A stretch of DNA of 64,000 nucleotides, from contig JAJRRO010000074.1 of assembly GCA_024279425.1 (NCBI GenBank), positions 1-64,000 on the forward strand, read 5' to 3'. Origin of the DNA: Bacteroidota bacterium (lineage in GTDB: Bacteria > Bacteroidota > Bacteroidia > Flavobacteriales > Flavobacteriaceae). The position numbers and the translations under genes are program-made. Of this stretch, positions 9,218-18,900 are shown one piece after another. How positions within the stretch are numbered: position 1 is the stretch's first letter; each line of letters opens with the position of its first letter. Below the pieces are notes generated by a model, which made no database searches, had not been told where the DNA came from, and saw nothing but the letters and a program-made list of their open reading frames with translations.

Positions 9218-9246
9218 AAAAGCGTCCTTTTTGGACGCTTTTTTTT
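9218..9246 (+). terminator. Rho-independent terminator after dodecin gene
   Basis: An 8-bp stem aagcgtcc/ggacgctt (9220-9227 and 9233-9240) encloses a five-T loop and is followed by a run of T. It sits 22 nt after the dodecin stop codon. Confidence 0.9.
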
Positions 9247-9264
9247 ATGCTTCCAATTTAATAC

Positions 9265-9272
9265 TAACTTTG
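9265..9272 (+). promoter_or_regulatory. -7 box TAACTTTG before DUF255 gene
   Basis: An exact TAnnTTTG match lies 14 nt before the ATG at 9287 and just after the terminator, where a new promoter is expected. No convincing -33 TTG is seen. Confidence 0.45.
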
Positions 9273-9286
9273 AGTAAAAGGGAAAA

Positions 9287-11398
9287 ATGTCGAAAATTGT
9301 CCTTACGTTAACTTCGATACTGTTTTTGTCGATTTTGTGTGCCCAAAAACCTGAAGAGATGAATCACCAATATACAAATGCATTAATCAATGAAACAAGC
9401 CCTTATCTCTTGCAACATGCCCATAATCCGGTCAACTGGGAAGCTTGGAATCCCGAGGTGCTGGAAAAGGCAAAAAAAGAGAACAAATTGCTACTCATAA
9501 GTATTGGATATGCTGCCTGTCATTGGTGCCATGTAATGGAACATGAATGTTTTGAGGATTTGGAGGTTGCCGAAACAATGAACAAGAACTTCATCACTAT
9601 TAAGGTCGACCGAGAGGAGCGCCCAGATATTGATCATATTTATATGGACGCCCTACAAATGATGACGGGGCATGGTGGTTGGCCATTGAATATTGTGGCT
9701 CTTCCAGATGGTCGTCCGTTTTGGGGCGCTACCTATGTCAAGAAAGAAAATTGGATAAAATCACTTGACCAATTGTCGAATCTTTATAAAAACAATCCAG
9801 ATAAAATCATTGAATATGCCAATAAGCTCTCCGAAGGCATCAAATCGATAAACCTCGTTGAGAATAGTACTGAAAGTGATATTTATAATCTGGAACAATT
9901 AGATAATACAATAAAGGACTGGTCCAAGCATTTTGACACTCATCTGGGAGGTTACAAACGTGCTCCAAAATTTATGATGCCGGTAAATCTTAATTTTCTA
10001 ATGCATTATGGCACTGCTCGAAACAATACGGATATTCTGGACTATGTTAACACAACCCTGACCAAAATGGCCTGGGGTGGAATTTTCGACCATGTGGGCG
10101 GCGGTTTTTCTCGATACTCAGTAGATACCAAATGGCATGTACCCCATTTTGAGAAAATGCTATATGACAACGGACAATTGATTAGCCTATATTCAAAGGC
10201 CTACGCCAAAACCAAGAATGACCTCTACAAGTACGCGGTCCAGAAAACCATAGCTTTTGTAGAGCAAGAACTTACCGATGCTAATTGCGGGTTCTATTCG
10301 TCGTTGGATGCTGATAGTATCGATGCAAATGGCGAACTGGAAGAAGGAGCTTATTATGTGTGGAAAGAGGATGAGTTAAAGTCACTTCTAAAAGATAATT
10401 TTCAAATATTCAAAGACTATTTTAACATTAATAGTTATGGGTTATGGGAGCATGGCAATCATGTTTTAATTCGAGATGCCACCAAAGAGGAGATTGCCAA
10501 AAAACATTCCATACCCATTGAAGAGCTCAACGAAATAATCAACCAAAGCCTACAGCTTCTTGACAAAGAAAGAAGTAAAAGAAACAAACCGAGACTTGAT
10601 GACAAGATCCTTACTTCCTGGAACGGTCTAATGATGAAGGGATTGATTGACGCCTACAGATATGTAGGGGATAATGCTTATTTGGATCTCGCTTTAAAAA
10701 ATGCCAATTTCATTCAATCAAAAATGATGCGTAAAGAAGGAGGTTTATACCGTAATCATAAAAATGGCAAAAGCACATTAAATGCCTTTTTGGAAGATTA
10801 TGCCGCCATTATTGATGCTTACCTAGGGTTATTCGAAACCACCCATGACGAACAATGGCTTTTACATTGCAAAACTTTGACAGATTATTGTTTGGAAAAC
10901 TTCATGGATACTAAAAGTGGTATGTTTTTCTTTAGCTCCAAAGCCGATGATTTTGTCATTCGGAGAACCATCGAAATTTCCGATAACGTTATCCCAGCAT
11001 CCAACTCAATAATGGCCATAAATCTTTATAAACTTTCGAAACTTTATCCGGACGACAACTATGAATTGGTAGCCAAGCAAATGCTCAAAAACGTTCAAGT
11101 TAATTTCAAGGAAAATGCACAAAGTCACGCCAACTGGTTGCAACTTGTATTATTCATGAACCAACCTTTCTTTGAAATAGCCATTGTAGGGGATGAGTAC
11201 AAAACAAAAGCACAGCAATTGCTACAATATCACATCCCCAACTCAGTTGTGGCCTCTACTGAGAACCAAAGCGATATTAGCATACTTCAAGAGAGATATT
11301 CAGAAGGCAGTACACTAATTTATGTATGCCTACATGGTTCTTGCAAGCTTCCCGTGACCGAAGTGAGCAAGTCCTTAAAACAGATGGATTACCATTGA
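9287..11398 (+). CDS. DUF255 thioredoxin-fold protein (YyaL/SPATA20 type)
   Basis: This 703-residue protein belongs to the DUF255 family. A thioredoxin-like domain (about 30-190) contains [14 protein letters not shown], the CxxC motif in [12 protein letters not shown], and the [16 protein letters not shown] region. A long alpha/alpha-barrel-like C-terminal domain follows, with [10 protein letters not shown]. Family members are annotated as redox or glycan-related enzymes, but the reaction is not established. The start chosen gives a hydrophobic N-terminus ([15 protein letters not shown]) resembling a signal peptide, whereas many family members begin near [12 protein letters not shown] and are cytoplasmic. 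The alternative start is ATG at 9359, so export is an inference. Confidence 0.9.
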   Translation: MSKIVLTLTSILFLSILCAQKPEEMNHQYTNALINETSPYLLQHAHNPVNWEAWNPEVLEKAKKENKLLLISIGYAACHWCHVMEHECFEDLEVAETMNKNFITIKVDREERPDIDHIYMDALQMMTGHGGWPLNIVALPDGRPFWGATYVKKENWIKSLDQLSNLYKNNPDKIIEYANKLSEGIKSINLVENSTESDIYNLEQLDNTIKDWSKHFDTHLGGYKRAPKFMMPVNLNFLMHYGTARNNTDILDYVNTTLTKMAWGGIFDHVGGGFSRYSVDTKWHVPHFEKMLYDNGQLISLYSKAYAKTKNDLYKYAVQKTIAFVEQELTDANCGFYSSLDADSIDANGELEEGAYYVWKEDELKSLLKDNFQIFKDYFNINSYGLWEHGNHVLIRDATKEEIAKKHSIPIEELNEIINQSLQLLDKERSKRNKPRLDDKILTSWNGLMMKGLIDAYRYVGDNAYLDLALKNANFIQSKMMRKEGGLYRNHKNGKSTLNAFLEDYAAIIDAYLGLFETTHDEQWLLHCKTLTDYCLENFMDTKSGMFFFSSKADDFVIRRTIEISDNVIPASNSIMAINLYKLSKLYPDDNYELVAKQMLKNVQVNFKENAQSHANWLQLVLFMNQPFFEIAIVGDEYKTKAQQLLQYHIPNSVVASTENQSDISILQERYSEGSTLIYVCLHGSCKLPVTEVSKSLKQMDYH

Positions 11399-11565
11399 CA
11401 TAAGATGGGTAGTTGGTCTAGCATCTTAACACCCGTTGTTTAGACATCTATTGTGTTCTTGAACCTTCTATGAATTGCATTGATAATTTTCTTTCTTTGA
11501 TATAATTTTTGTAAGAAATAATTTACATAAAACAATTGCTTTCACAATTTTAAGAACTAACCATT

Positions 11566-12248
11566 ATGAAAAATCTTTTATGTCTATTTCTTTTAGCTAC
11601 CAGTATTGGTTTCGGGAAAAATTATCTGAGGCAAGGATCGCCTTTATCTATGGTCGCCCCGTTTCACAGCTTTCAAGATGATGAAATCGATATCATTATT
11701 GACGGAACCCCATACATTAGTTCCGATTACAAATCTGGATTCCGGCCATACAGGAAAAGTTTAGGTTCAAAGCCCCCATGCGTTATAATGCTATTGAGTT
11801 TTTAGATAGTGACCAAATCATTAGGGAAGTACTTCGAAGGCCCTATATAACGGTTAGCATTGATGGGAAAAGGTTCGAAATTGTCGAATATTTAGATGAA
11901 GGAGTTGAAAAACAGGGGTATTTTAACCCTGTGAGTCCGGGCAAAACCAAATTATTGTTTATGCCTAGGAAAGAATTATTTATTAAAAGCAAGGGTTACA
12001 CGGAAGCCTATGCCGTCTACCGGGAGATTTCTTCATATTACCTTAAAAAGGAAGGTCGACCAGCAGAAAAGATCAGGTTGAATAAAAAAACCATTTTAAA
12101 CCATCTCGAGGATAAAGCACCCCAATTAACACCATTCATATCAGATTACGGGATAAACCTCAGAAAGGAAGAAGATGTGGTTCGCCTTTTAGATTATTAT
12201 AATTCGTTGACAACATTGAAACACGGCGAAAAAGAAATGCAAAGTTAA
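11566..12248 (+). pseudogene. Frameshifted copy of the downstream 232-residue gene
   Basis: Two overlapping frames (11566-11805 and 11778-12248) together reproduce the whole architecture of the intact paralogue at 12340-13038. The first gives a signal peptide (MKNLLCLFLLATSIGFG) and IIDGTPYISSDYKSG. The second continues with KFRFKAPMRYNA, REISSYYLKKEGRPAEKIRLNKK and LLDYYNSL. Frames switch by -1 around an AAAA run at 11755-11758; adding one A restores a 227-residue protein aligning without gaps to the paralogue in this region. No canonical slippery heptamer is present. A real inactivating deletion, a sequencing error, or transcriptional slippage are all possible. Function unknown; probably an exported protein. 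Confidence 0.8.
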
Positions 12249-12339
12249 CGATGGCCTTTAATTTTAGAATTATCCATACTTACAATTAATTAATAATCAG
12301 TAATTTAATCTCTATCTTTAAGTAAAACATCTACACATC

Positions 12340-13038
12340 ATGAAAAATATTCTTTTACTCCTTCTTTTAGCCTCAAGCTTTTCTTACGCCCAGGCGACGA
12401 TTGGAAACGGTGATGGCATAAAAACAGATGCCCAGGCAGGTTTGGTATTTAGGGAAGTTCCCATTGAAGGAACTCCATTTATAGATAATATTTACAAAAA
12501 AGGGGAAACCATAATTAATGGTAAAGTTCAAGGTACGGCCTTAATGCGATACAATGCGTTTAATGATTATGTTGAAATATTGAATGAGAATAGTCAACCT
12601 CGCAGATTATTAAGAAGAGCCAACATCATTCCGGTTTTCGGCGGAAACACCTATGAAATTCTTCGCTATAAAGAAGCGGGGAAAGTACGATTGGCTTATT
12701 TCAATTCCCTTAATACAGGTAATACCATACTTTATTTTAGACCTAAGAAAAAATTCATTCAAGCAGAGAAGCCCGATCATGGTTATGACGATTATGATCC
12801 ACCGACCTATAGAGACGTGTCGTCTTACTACATAAAGCATGGGGACCTTGCCGCAGAAGTGGTAAAATTGAGTAAACGAAGTTTGTTAAGAGCACTTAGT
12901 GACAAATCAAATGAGCTCAATGCATTTATTCAGGATAAAAAATTAAATCTTAAGAATAAGGAAGATGCCATTATGCTCATAGAGTATTACAATTCACTAC
13001 AAACTTCTAAAATGCTAAAGAAGAAAGCTAGTAGCTAA
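12340..13038 (+). CDS. Exported protein of unknown function, tandem paralogue
   Basis: The 232-residue product has a clear signal peptide (MKNILLLLLLASSFSYAQ). The mature part has no recognised domain, enzyme motif or membrane segment. Stretches shared with the frameshifted copy just upstream are EGTPFID, ALMRYNAF, YRDVSSYYIKHGDLAAEVVKL and IEYYNSLQ, so these are likely the structural core. The basic, Tyr-rich pattern (YYIK, LYFRPKKKF) suggests a periplasmic or surface location, but this is inference. It follows its paralogue by 91 nt in the same direction and converges on tsaB. I do not recognise the family. Confidence 0.75.
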   Translation: MKNILLLLLLASSFSYAQATIGNGDGIKTDAQAGLVFREVPIEGTPFIDNIYKKGETIINGKVQGTALMRYNAFNDYVEILNENSQPRRLLRRANIIPVFGGNTYEILRYKEAGKVRLAYFNSLNTGNTILYFRPKKKFIQAEKPDHGYDDYDPPTYRDVSSYYIKHGDLAAEVVKLSKRSLLRALSDKSNELNAFIQDKKLNLKNKEDAIMLIEYYNSLQTSKMLKKKASS

Positions 13039-13059
13039 AAATTCGCTTTTACAATTCGA

Positions 13060-13737
13060 TTATTTCTTCTTCCCTTGAAGGATGAATTCCTTTAAGTAAT
13101 ACGGTTCAAAGTAGGCCACGTCCTCAAAAAATTTTGAGGCGAACTTATTGAAGGAAAGTAGACCCATTTCTTTTGCCGAAGGGACAATGGTGGTATCAAA
13201 ACTTACCATTTTTTGATTTTCCAATGGTTTTTTGCATTTTTCGGCCCCACTTCCAATAATCAATACGCTGCCCTTTTCAATAAATTCCCGAAATGATAGC
13301 TCGTCCACTATCTCGGCTCTAGTTTCTCGAATTTCTGTAAGGGAATTGTCAAAGACCGAGGAATACACTTCCATTCGTCGTGCATCCAGGACAGGGATAA
13401 TAAAATCGAAACTACCTTTATTCACTTGTTCTGCCATACTTGACAAGGTCGGAATCGAAATCAGTGGAATATCCAACGAGAAACACAGGCCTTTCGCAGC
13501 TGAAACCCCTATTCGTAATCCTGTATAAGAGCCAGGACCCTTGCTGACAGCAATAGCATCCAAATCAGTCATGGACATAGAAGCATCTTTAAGCACTTCC
13601 TGAATAAAAACATGCAATTGCTCTGAATGCGAATAATTGGACGAGTTATGTTCTTTGATAACCAAAACCTCCCCTTTTCTTGCTAAAGATACAGAGCAGT
13701 TGGTCGTTGCCGTTTCCAAGTTTAATATTAAGGCCAT
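13060..13737 (-). CDS. tsaB: tRNA threonylcarbamoyladenosine biosynthesis protein TsaB
   Basis: This 225-residue ASKHA-fold protein starts ALILNLETATTNCSVSL, the TsaB version of the phosphate-binding loop. It also has SKGPGSYTGLRIGVSAAKGLCFSLDIPL, the most conserved TsaB block. TsaB forms the non-catalytic partner of TsaD (with TsaE) in making the t6A37 modification on ANN-decoding tRNAs. Length matches the family. It lies downstream of the efflux operon on the same strand, with an exact -7 box of its own 6 nt before the ATG, so it is probably transcribed separately. Confidence 0.95.
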   Translation of the reverse strand: MALILNLETATTNCSVSLARKGEVLVIKEHNSSNYSHSEQLHVFIQEVLKDASMSMTDLDAIAVSKGPGSYTGLRIGVSAAKGLCFSLDIPLISIPTLSSMAEQVNKGSFDFIIPVLDARRMEVYSSVFDNSLTEIRETRAEIVDELSFREFIEKGSVLIIGSGAEKCKKPLENQKMVSFDTTIVPSAKEMGLLSFNKFASKFFEDVAYFEPYYLKEFILQGKKK

Positions 13738-13743
13738 AGCCTA

Positions 13744-13751
13744 CAAAGATA
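13744..13751 (-). promoter_or_regulatory. -7 box TATCTTTG abutting tsaB start
   Basis: Reading leftward, TATCTTTG matches TAnnTTTG exactly and ends only 6 nt before the tsaB ATG, predicting a leaderless or nearly leaderless mRNA. No -33 TTG is obvious. Confidence 0.5.
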
Positions 13752-13826
13752 TATCTAATAGATGTATAAAAGAAAAAGGTCCATCAAGGATAAACCTGAT
13801 AGACCTAAATTATATGCGAATTACTT

Positions 13827-15176
13827 TTAGTCCAAAGTTATTGGAATTCCAAAATAGAATTCCAAAACCTTTAATCTAAAAATATAGTCGTATTTGGTGC
13901 GTACAACCACTGCTTCGGCATTGTCAACTCTAGACTGTGACTGACTAAAATCAAAAGCATTCATCAAACCCACATCAAAACGTTCCTTGGAATATTCATA
14001 GGCCAATCTTCTGGCATCCAAGGTTTTTTCAGCCGCCTCATAGGCCTTATAAAAGGAAGTTACATCTACATAGGCCTGATTGATATTCGTTTCCAAAACC
14101 AATTTATCCTGGTCCAATTGTAATTCCGATTTTTTTACATCAATTTTTGTACGCTTGATATTATTTCTTACGCTAAACCCATTAAATACCGGGATACTCA
14201 ACCTGGCTCCAAAGGAAATACCGTCATTCATCCATAGTTGGCTTCCAAAACTCTCCCTAAAAGCCTCTCCAGTAATTGCATCAAACCTGTCTTGACTTGA
14301 ATATCTTGTATTATAATTAAAAAAAGCGACAACTGTAGGGTACAACGTGCCTTTTGCAATATCCAAATCCTTATTTATCAATTCAACATTGGTCTCGGAA
14401 AATTTAATATCACTTCTAAAGGTCAATGCTTCTGCATAGATTTCTTTTGCGGAATTATTCAGTATATCCGAAGAGGGAATATCAAATTCCTCATCGGCTA
14501 TATCAAAATTTTCGTAATCCGTTATTTGTAATAACTGCGCTAAGTTAATTCTTGAAATTAGCACCATGCTTCCCCCATTTACAATTTGTTGCTCTTGATT
14601 GGCCGCCGTAGCTTCAATTTCGAGCAAATCACCTCGGGGTACCACACCGGATCCCACCAATTCATTGGTCCTTTTTAAATCCTGCTCTGTAACCTCATAT
14701 TGTGCTCTATAGACCTTTAACGACTCTTTATTGGAAAGCACCTGCAAATAGGCATTAGCCACACTTAATCGTATATCGTCCTTTAAATCATCCAAACGGT
14801 ATTGATTGGCAAGGGCGTTCAATTTAGCCCTGTTCAACCGTTGGAAACTTCTTAAACCATCAAATAAAGTAACCGCAGAGGTAAAACTTCCTGAGGCCGT
14901 AAAAATGGTGGTGGTTACCGGCTCATTGTTGGTTGGGTCAAATGATAGACCAGTATTGCCAGAGGTATTTATTTGTCCATTAAAATCAGGTAACATAGCA
15001 CCAATTGCATCTGACCTATCAATTTGAGCATTTTCCAAATCCAATTCGTACTGCTCTATAGTCAGGTTATTTTCAACGGCATACAACACACATTCTTCCA
15101 ACGTCCATTTTTTCTGTTGGGCCGAGGCAATCCCTATTGACAATACCAATAGAATAGCTGTCAGTTTAAGTTTCAT
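13827..15176 (-). CDS. TolC family outer-membrane efflux protein
   Basis: The 449-residue product has a signal peptide (ending IASAQ) and the paired long alpha-helical repeats of the TolC/OEP family, for example WTLEECVLYAVENN at the mature N-terminus and LRLSVANAYLQVL-type helices. TolC proteins form trimeric channels through the outer membrane and a periplasmic tunnel. It is the last gene of an eight-gene operon, 40 nt after the first adaptor's coding end, and is the only outer-membrane channel for both adaptor/permease sets. No transported compound can be read from the sequence. Confidence 0.93.
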   Translation of the reverse strand: MKLKLTAILLVLSIGIASAQQKKWTLEECVLYAVENNLTIEQYELDLENAQIDRSDAIGAMLPDFNGQINTSGNTGLSFDPTNNEPVTTTIFTASGSFTSAVTLFDGLRSFQRLNRAKLNALANQYRLDDLKDDIRLSVANAYLQVLSNKESLKVYRAQYEVTEQDLKRTNELVGSGVVPRGDLLEIEATAANQEQQIVNGGSMVLISRINLAQLLQITDYENFDIADEEFDIPSSDILNNSAKEIYAEALTFRSDIKFSETNVELINKDLDIAKGTLYPTVVAFFNYNTRYSSQDRFDAITGEAFRESFGSQLWMNDGISFGARLSIPVFNGFSVRNNIKRTKIDVKKSELQLDQDKLVLETNINQAYVDVTSFYKAYEAAEKTLDARRLAYEYSKERFDVGLMNAFDFSQSQSRVDNAEAVVVRTKYDYIFRLKVLEFYFGIPITLD

Positions 15177-15216
15177 TTTTTGATTTTTTCTTGATTATAA
15201 AATTTGATTGATGTTC

Positions 15217-16368
15217 TTATTCCTCACTTTCCTCAACATCCTCACCACCTTCATCTTCTTCCTCACCTTTCTTTATTGGTTCGGTCTTATTCCATTGCTT
15301 AACTTCGTCATCTTCTGTAAGCCCCGATACAATTTCAACATTTATTCCATCTGATATCCCTATTTCAATATCCCTACGTTCAAATTTCTGTTCGCCTGTT
15401 GCTACTTCTACATAAGGTTTGTCAGTCTCCTTATCAAACTGCAAAAGGGCTTCGGGTATTACCATAATGCTATCCTTCTTTTCAAGAACAAGAGAAGCAT
15501 TTGCACTATAGCCTGCCCGAATAAAAACACCATCCTTAACTTCAACATCCCCCTCAATCTTAAATTGGACAGCACCCGTTTCCTCTACGCCCTTTGGGGC
15601 GATAAACTTAAGTATGGCTTCAAGTTCTTCACCCTCAAGGGCTCCTAGACTAATTTTTAAGGGCATACCTACCATGAGTTTCCCAACTTCGCCTTCATCT
15701 ACCTTTCCTTCAAAAACCATTTTAGTCAAATCAGCAATGGTGGCAATGGTAGTACCATCGTTAAAGTTGTTACTTTGGATTACCTGATCCCCTTCCTCAA
15801 CAGGGATTTCCAATATGGTACCGTTTACTGTTGCACGAATATTGGTATTGGCGGATGCAGAGCCCCCAGCTGATCCCCTTCGAATTATCTGATAATCCGA
15901 TTGGGAATTACTGAGTTCCTGCTTAGCCTGATCGAATTGAAGTTGTAAACTATTAAAATCCTGACTTGATATAACTCCTTTATCAAATAGCGCTTTATTT
16001 CTGCTATATTCTATTTTAACATTATTAAGGGCCAATTCTGCATTGCGAACCCTGCCTCGGGCTTGGTTTAATGCCTGCTCATTAGGCACCACCTTTATTC
16101 TGGCAATTAAATCACCCGCTTTGACTTTTTCACCTTCTTCCATGAATATTTTCTCGATAATTCCAGATATTTGGGGTTTGATTTCTATTTCATCTTCGGG
16201 AACAACACTCCCTGTCGCTACAGTTTTCTTTTCTATATTAGAAATAAAAGGTTTCATGGTTTCATAGGTAATGGGCGATTTACTGTTGGATTTTATAAAA
16301 AAAGCCGCGGCCCAAAGTGCACCAAGCACCAAAATTCCGATTAATGAATATTTTAAAATTTTGTTCAT
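15217..16368 (-). CDS. Efflux periplasmic adaptor (MacA/HlyD type), copy 1
   Basis: This 383-residue membrane-fusion protein has one N-terminal helix (LIGILVLGALWAAAFFI). It then has a barrel-sandwich lipoyl-like half (IKPQISGIIEKIFMEEGEKVKAGDLIARI), a coiled-coil hairpin (about 105-165), the second lipoyl half (ATVNGTILEIPVEEGDQV) and beta-barrel domains. The tail is strongly acidic (GEEEDEGGEDVEESEE), which the second adaptor lacks. Adaptors of this type bridge MacB-like permeases in the inner membrane to TolC. It lies between permease D and tolC in the operon and is a clear paralogue of the adaptor at 19701-20813. Confidence 0.93.
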   Translation of the reverse strand: MNKILKYSLIGILVLGALWAAAFFIKSNSKSPITYETMKPFISNIEKKTVATGSVVPEDEIEIKPQISGIIEKIFMEEGEKVKAGDLIARIKVVPNEQALNQARGRVRNAELALNNVKIEYSRNKALFDKGVISSQDFNSLQLQFDQAKQELSNSQSDYQIIRRGSAGGSASANTNIRATVNGTILEIPVEEGDQVIQSNNFNDGTTIATIADLTKMVFEGKVDEGEVGKLMVGMPLKISLGALEGEELEAILKFIAPKGVEETGAVQFKIEGDVEVKDGVFIRAGYSANASLVLEKKDSIMVIPEALLQFDKETDKPYVEVATGEQKFERRDIEIGISDGINVEIVSGLTEDDEVKQWNKTEPIKKGEEEDEGGEDVEESEE

Positions 16369-16406
16369 TTCAAAGTGTGTTTAACTATATCTGGTTTGTT
16401 CGTTTA

Positions 16407-17678
16407 TTATTCTTCACGCAATGCATCAATAGGTTTAATGCTCACCGCACGTTGGGCAGGAATAAGCCCTATCAATGTTCCCAATACCACCATAATTGCC
16501 AAAGCACCCAATACGTATGGAATAGGAACTGTAGGATTGGTGTATGGAAAGTCAATATCTTTTGTCATGTTATTGATCAAGCTTAATACACCGGCCCCAA
16601 GGATTATACCCATAACCCCTGCTATCACGGTCAGGAAAACGGATTCTAAAATGATTTGAGATCGAACTTCGCGTGGAGTAGCTCCCAATGCCCTGCGAAC
16701 TCCCAATTCCTTAGTACGTTCTTTAACAGAAATCAGTAGAATATTTCCGATGCCAATTACCCCAGCTAATATCGTGGCAATACCAACAATCAAGGACATG
16801 AAGGTCATACCCTTTGAAAAACCCATAATCCTTCCAAATGCCTCACCAAGGTTAAAGGATCCAAACGCACGTTCATCTTTTGGATCTGCCCTATGAATAC
16901 TTTTCAATATGGATTTTACATCTTTTTCGACTTGCACCACATCAACATCGTCATATGCAGCAATGCATAAATAACCGACATTGTCACCCGAATTATATAG
17001 CCTTCTGTACGTTGAAAAAGGAATGAAAATAGCATTATCGCTGTCAAAGCTTACTCCTGTGGCCATTTTATGGACCCCTATGACCTGAAAATAAATATTT
17101 CCAATCCTTATATAGGAACCAATGGGATCCTCATCTTCCTCATAAAGTTCTTTCAAATTTCGCTCCCCGATAACACATACTTTTCGCGCTTGTTCAATAT
17201 CTTCGTCATTGATGAACCTGCCTCCATCAAATATTTTTTTGGTCGCAATTTTGGTATACACCGGAAAATCACCATTGACGGGGTACGTGCCTGATTTTTG
17301 ACCTCTAACCGTGTATAGCGGTTCCGAGCCAAAATTGCCCTTAACAATTCGAGGTGCTATAAACTGGATTTCAGGAATTCTATTTTGCAAGGTTGTTACA
17401 TCGCCTAATTTTAGCCGCATTTGTCTCCCTGTCTTAAAGCCATCATAGGGTTTACTCGTACTCTGTCCCCAAACGAACATACTGTTCATTGAAACCGTTT
17501 TAAAAACCTTTTCAAAGCCATTGTTCATGCCCTGAGCGGCCCCAGATAAAGCGATATAAATAAAAATACCCCAGAGAACTCCAATCACGGTAATAATGGT
17601 CCTTGTCTTATTCTTACTAATGGAACCGAAAATCTCCTGCCATGTATTTCTATCAAATATAAACTTCATGCTAATCAT
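16407..17678 (-). CDS. MacB-type ABC transporter permease D
   Basis: The product has about 420 residues with the FtsX/MacB layout: one N-terminal helix (TIITVIGVLWGIFIYIAL), a large periplasmic MacB_PCD domain (about 45-250), then three C-terminal helices and the conserved cytoplasmic motif SVKERTKELGVRRALGATPREV. MacB-type permeases act as mechanotransmitters rather than classic channels. The longest frame overlaps the preceding permease by 8 nt. Starting at the ATG at 17669 (MKFIFDRNTW) removes the overlap and aligns better with the MF-RD-W start of its paralogues. It is most like permease B at 20853-22112. Confidence 0.92.
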   Translation of the reverse strand: MISMKFIFDRNTWQEIFGSISKNKTRTIITVIGVLWGIFIYIALSGAAQGMNNGFEKVFKTVSMNSMFVWGQSTSKPYDGFKTGRQMRLKLGDVTTLQNRIPEIQFIAPRIVKGNFGSEPLYTVRGQKSGTYPVNGDFPVYTKIATKKIFDGGRFINDEDIEQARKVCVIGERNLKELYEEDEDPIGSYIRIGNIYFQVIGVHKMATGVSFDSDNAIFIPFSTYRRLYNSGDNVGYLCIAAYDDVDVVQVEKDVKSILKSIHRADPKDERAFGSFNLGEAFGRIMGFSKGMTFMSLIVGIATILAGVIGIGNILLISVKERTKELGVRRALGATPREVRSQIILESVFLTVIAGVMGIILGAGVLSLINNMTKDIDFPYTNPTVPIPYVLGALAIMVVLGTLIGLIPAQRAVSIKPIDALREE

Positions 17679-18900
17679 CCCTTAATGCCACAATGGGTTT
17701 AATCCTTGCTGCCCGCCTTGCAGGAATATATCCGGCTAATGCGCCAAAAATTATCAAGACAGCGGTTGCAAAAATTGCTGCTCCCAGATTAATGTATGGA
17801 TTGGTAATAAAATAGTCCTTTAATTTTTCCCCTAGAGAACTCAATATGGCTATTCCTACTAACATACCCCCTAGTCCAGAGATTGTGGTAATAAAGACGG
17901 ATTCCAACAAAATAGTTCCAATAATAGCTTTTGGAGTTGCACCTATGGCTTTTCGGATACCAAGCTCTTTTGTCCGTTCTTTGACCACAAAAACCATAAT
18001 ATTGCTAATCCCGATAATACCGGCAATTATTGTCCCAAAGGCTACAAGGCCCACGATCATTTGCAATACCCCCGCAAACTGTTGATTTTGTTTTAGCTGG
18101 TCTGCTACATTTCGAATGTAAATCCCATTTTGATCCTTTGGGCTTATATATTTTTTATCTCTCAAAAACTTATCCAGACTGGCGTCAAAGGCCATTGCTC
18201 CCGCATACCCAATCTCAGGTTTAAAACCCACCACAATTTGATTAATTTTGTCCGTGTTCTTTTCAATCAACTGTCTTGTCGTATAAGGTAAATACATTCG
18301 TCTTTCTTCATCATCGCCCGCATCGTCCTGAAAAACCCCAATTACCTTGAAAACGCTTCCCGCTACATCAATATATTTCCCTACAGATTCCTCGGCACCG
18401 AACAAATCTTGCTCTACCAGCCTTCCAATAACAACATATTTGGTCTTATTCTTTATATCTTCCCTATTCAAATACCTTCCCTTCATCATTATTGTTTTCT
18501 CAGCAAATTGGTATGCAGAGCTAACGGCCCGAGTATCATAATTGTTAGATTCGTTCTTATATTTTACCAATTTGTTCCTATCAATTCTCGGCGAAACATA
18601 TTGGGTGAACATCGCAAAATTCTTTTTTATATCGGCCAAGTCACTATTGTCAAATTCTATTTGACGATTTGATTTATAGCCTTTATATGGCATTGAAGTT
18701 CGTCCGGGAAATATAAAGAAGGTATTGGTTGCGTCATCACTAAAAAATTCATCGAAGGTATTAATGAGACCATTTCCAAAACCAAAGAGTACTACAAAAA
18801 TCAAAATACCCAAAGCCACGGTAAAGCCCGACAAGAACGTCCGTAATTTGTTCTTTTGAATAGTCTCGAAAATTTCCTTCCAGTTATCCCTACTAAACAT
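17671..18900 (-). CDS. MacB-type ABC transporter permease C
   Basis: This 409-residue permease starts MFSRDNWKEIFETIQKNKLRTF. It has a first helix at about 25-45, a periplasmic MacB_PCD domain to about 265, and three C-terminal helices bracketing VVKERTKELGIRKAIGATPKAI. Its nearest relative in the window is permease A (22129-23376), with a shared N-terminus of the type IxKNKLRTFLxGxxVAxGI. Its start codon overlaps the end of the ATPase gene by 8 nt, suggesting translational coupling and a shared complex. Confidence 0.92.
   Translation of the reverse strand: MFSRDNWKEIFETIQKNKLRTFLSGFTVALGILIFVVLFGFGNGLINTFDEFFSDDATNTFFIFPGRTSMPYKGYKSNRQIEFDNSDLADIKKNFAMFTQYVSPRIDRNKLVKYKNESNNYDTRAVSSAYQFAEKTIMMKGRYLNREDIKNKTKYVVIGRLVEQDLFGAEESVGKYIDVAGSVFKVIGVFQDDAGDDEERRMYLPYTTRQLIEKNTDKINQIVVGFKPEIGYAGAMAFDASLDKFLRDKKYISPKDQNGIYIRNVADQLKQNQQFAGVLQMIVGLVAFGTIIAGIIGISNIMVFVVKERTKELGIRKAIGATPKAIIGTILLESVFITTISGLGGMLVGIAILSSLGEKLKDYFITNPYINLGAAIFATAVLIIFGALAGYIPARRAARIKPIVALRDD

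Noticed and set aside
11750-11765. Programmed -1 frameshift in the upstream paralogue
   Set aside because: The direction would fit, but there is no X XXY YYZ heptamer in the zero frame and no clear downstream structure. Loss of one A from a homopolymer is simpler.
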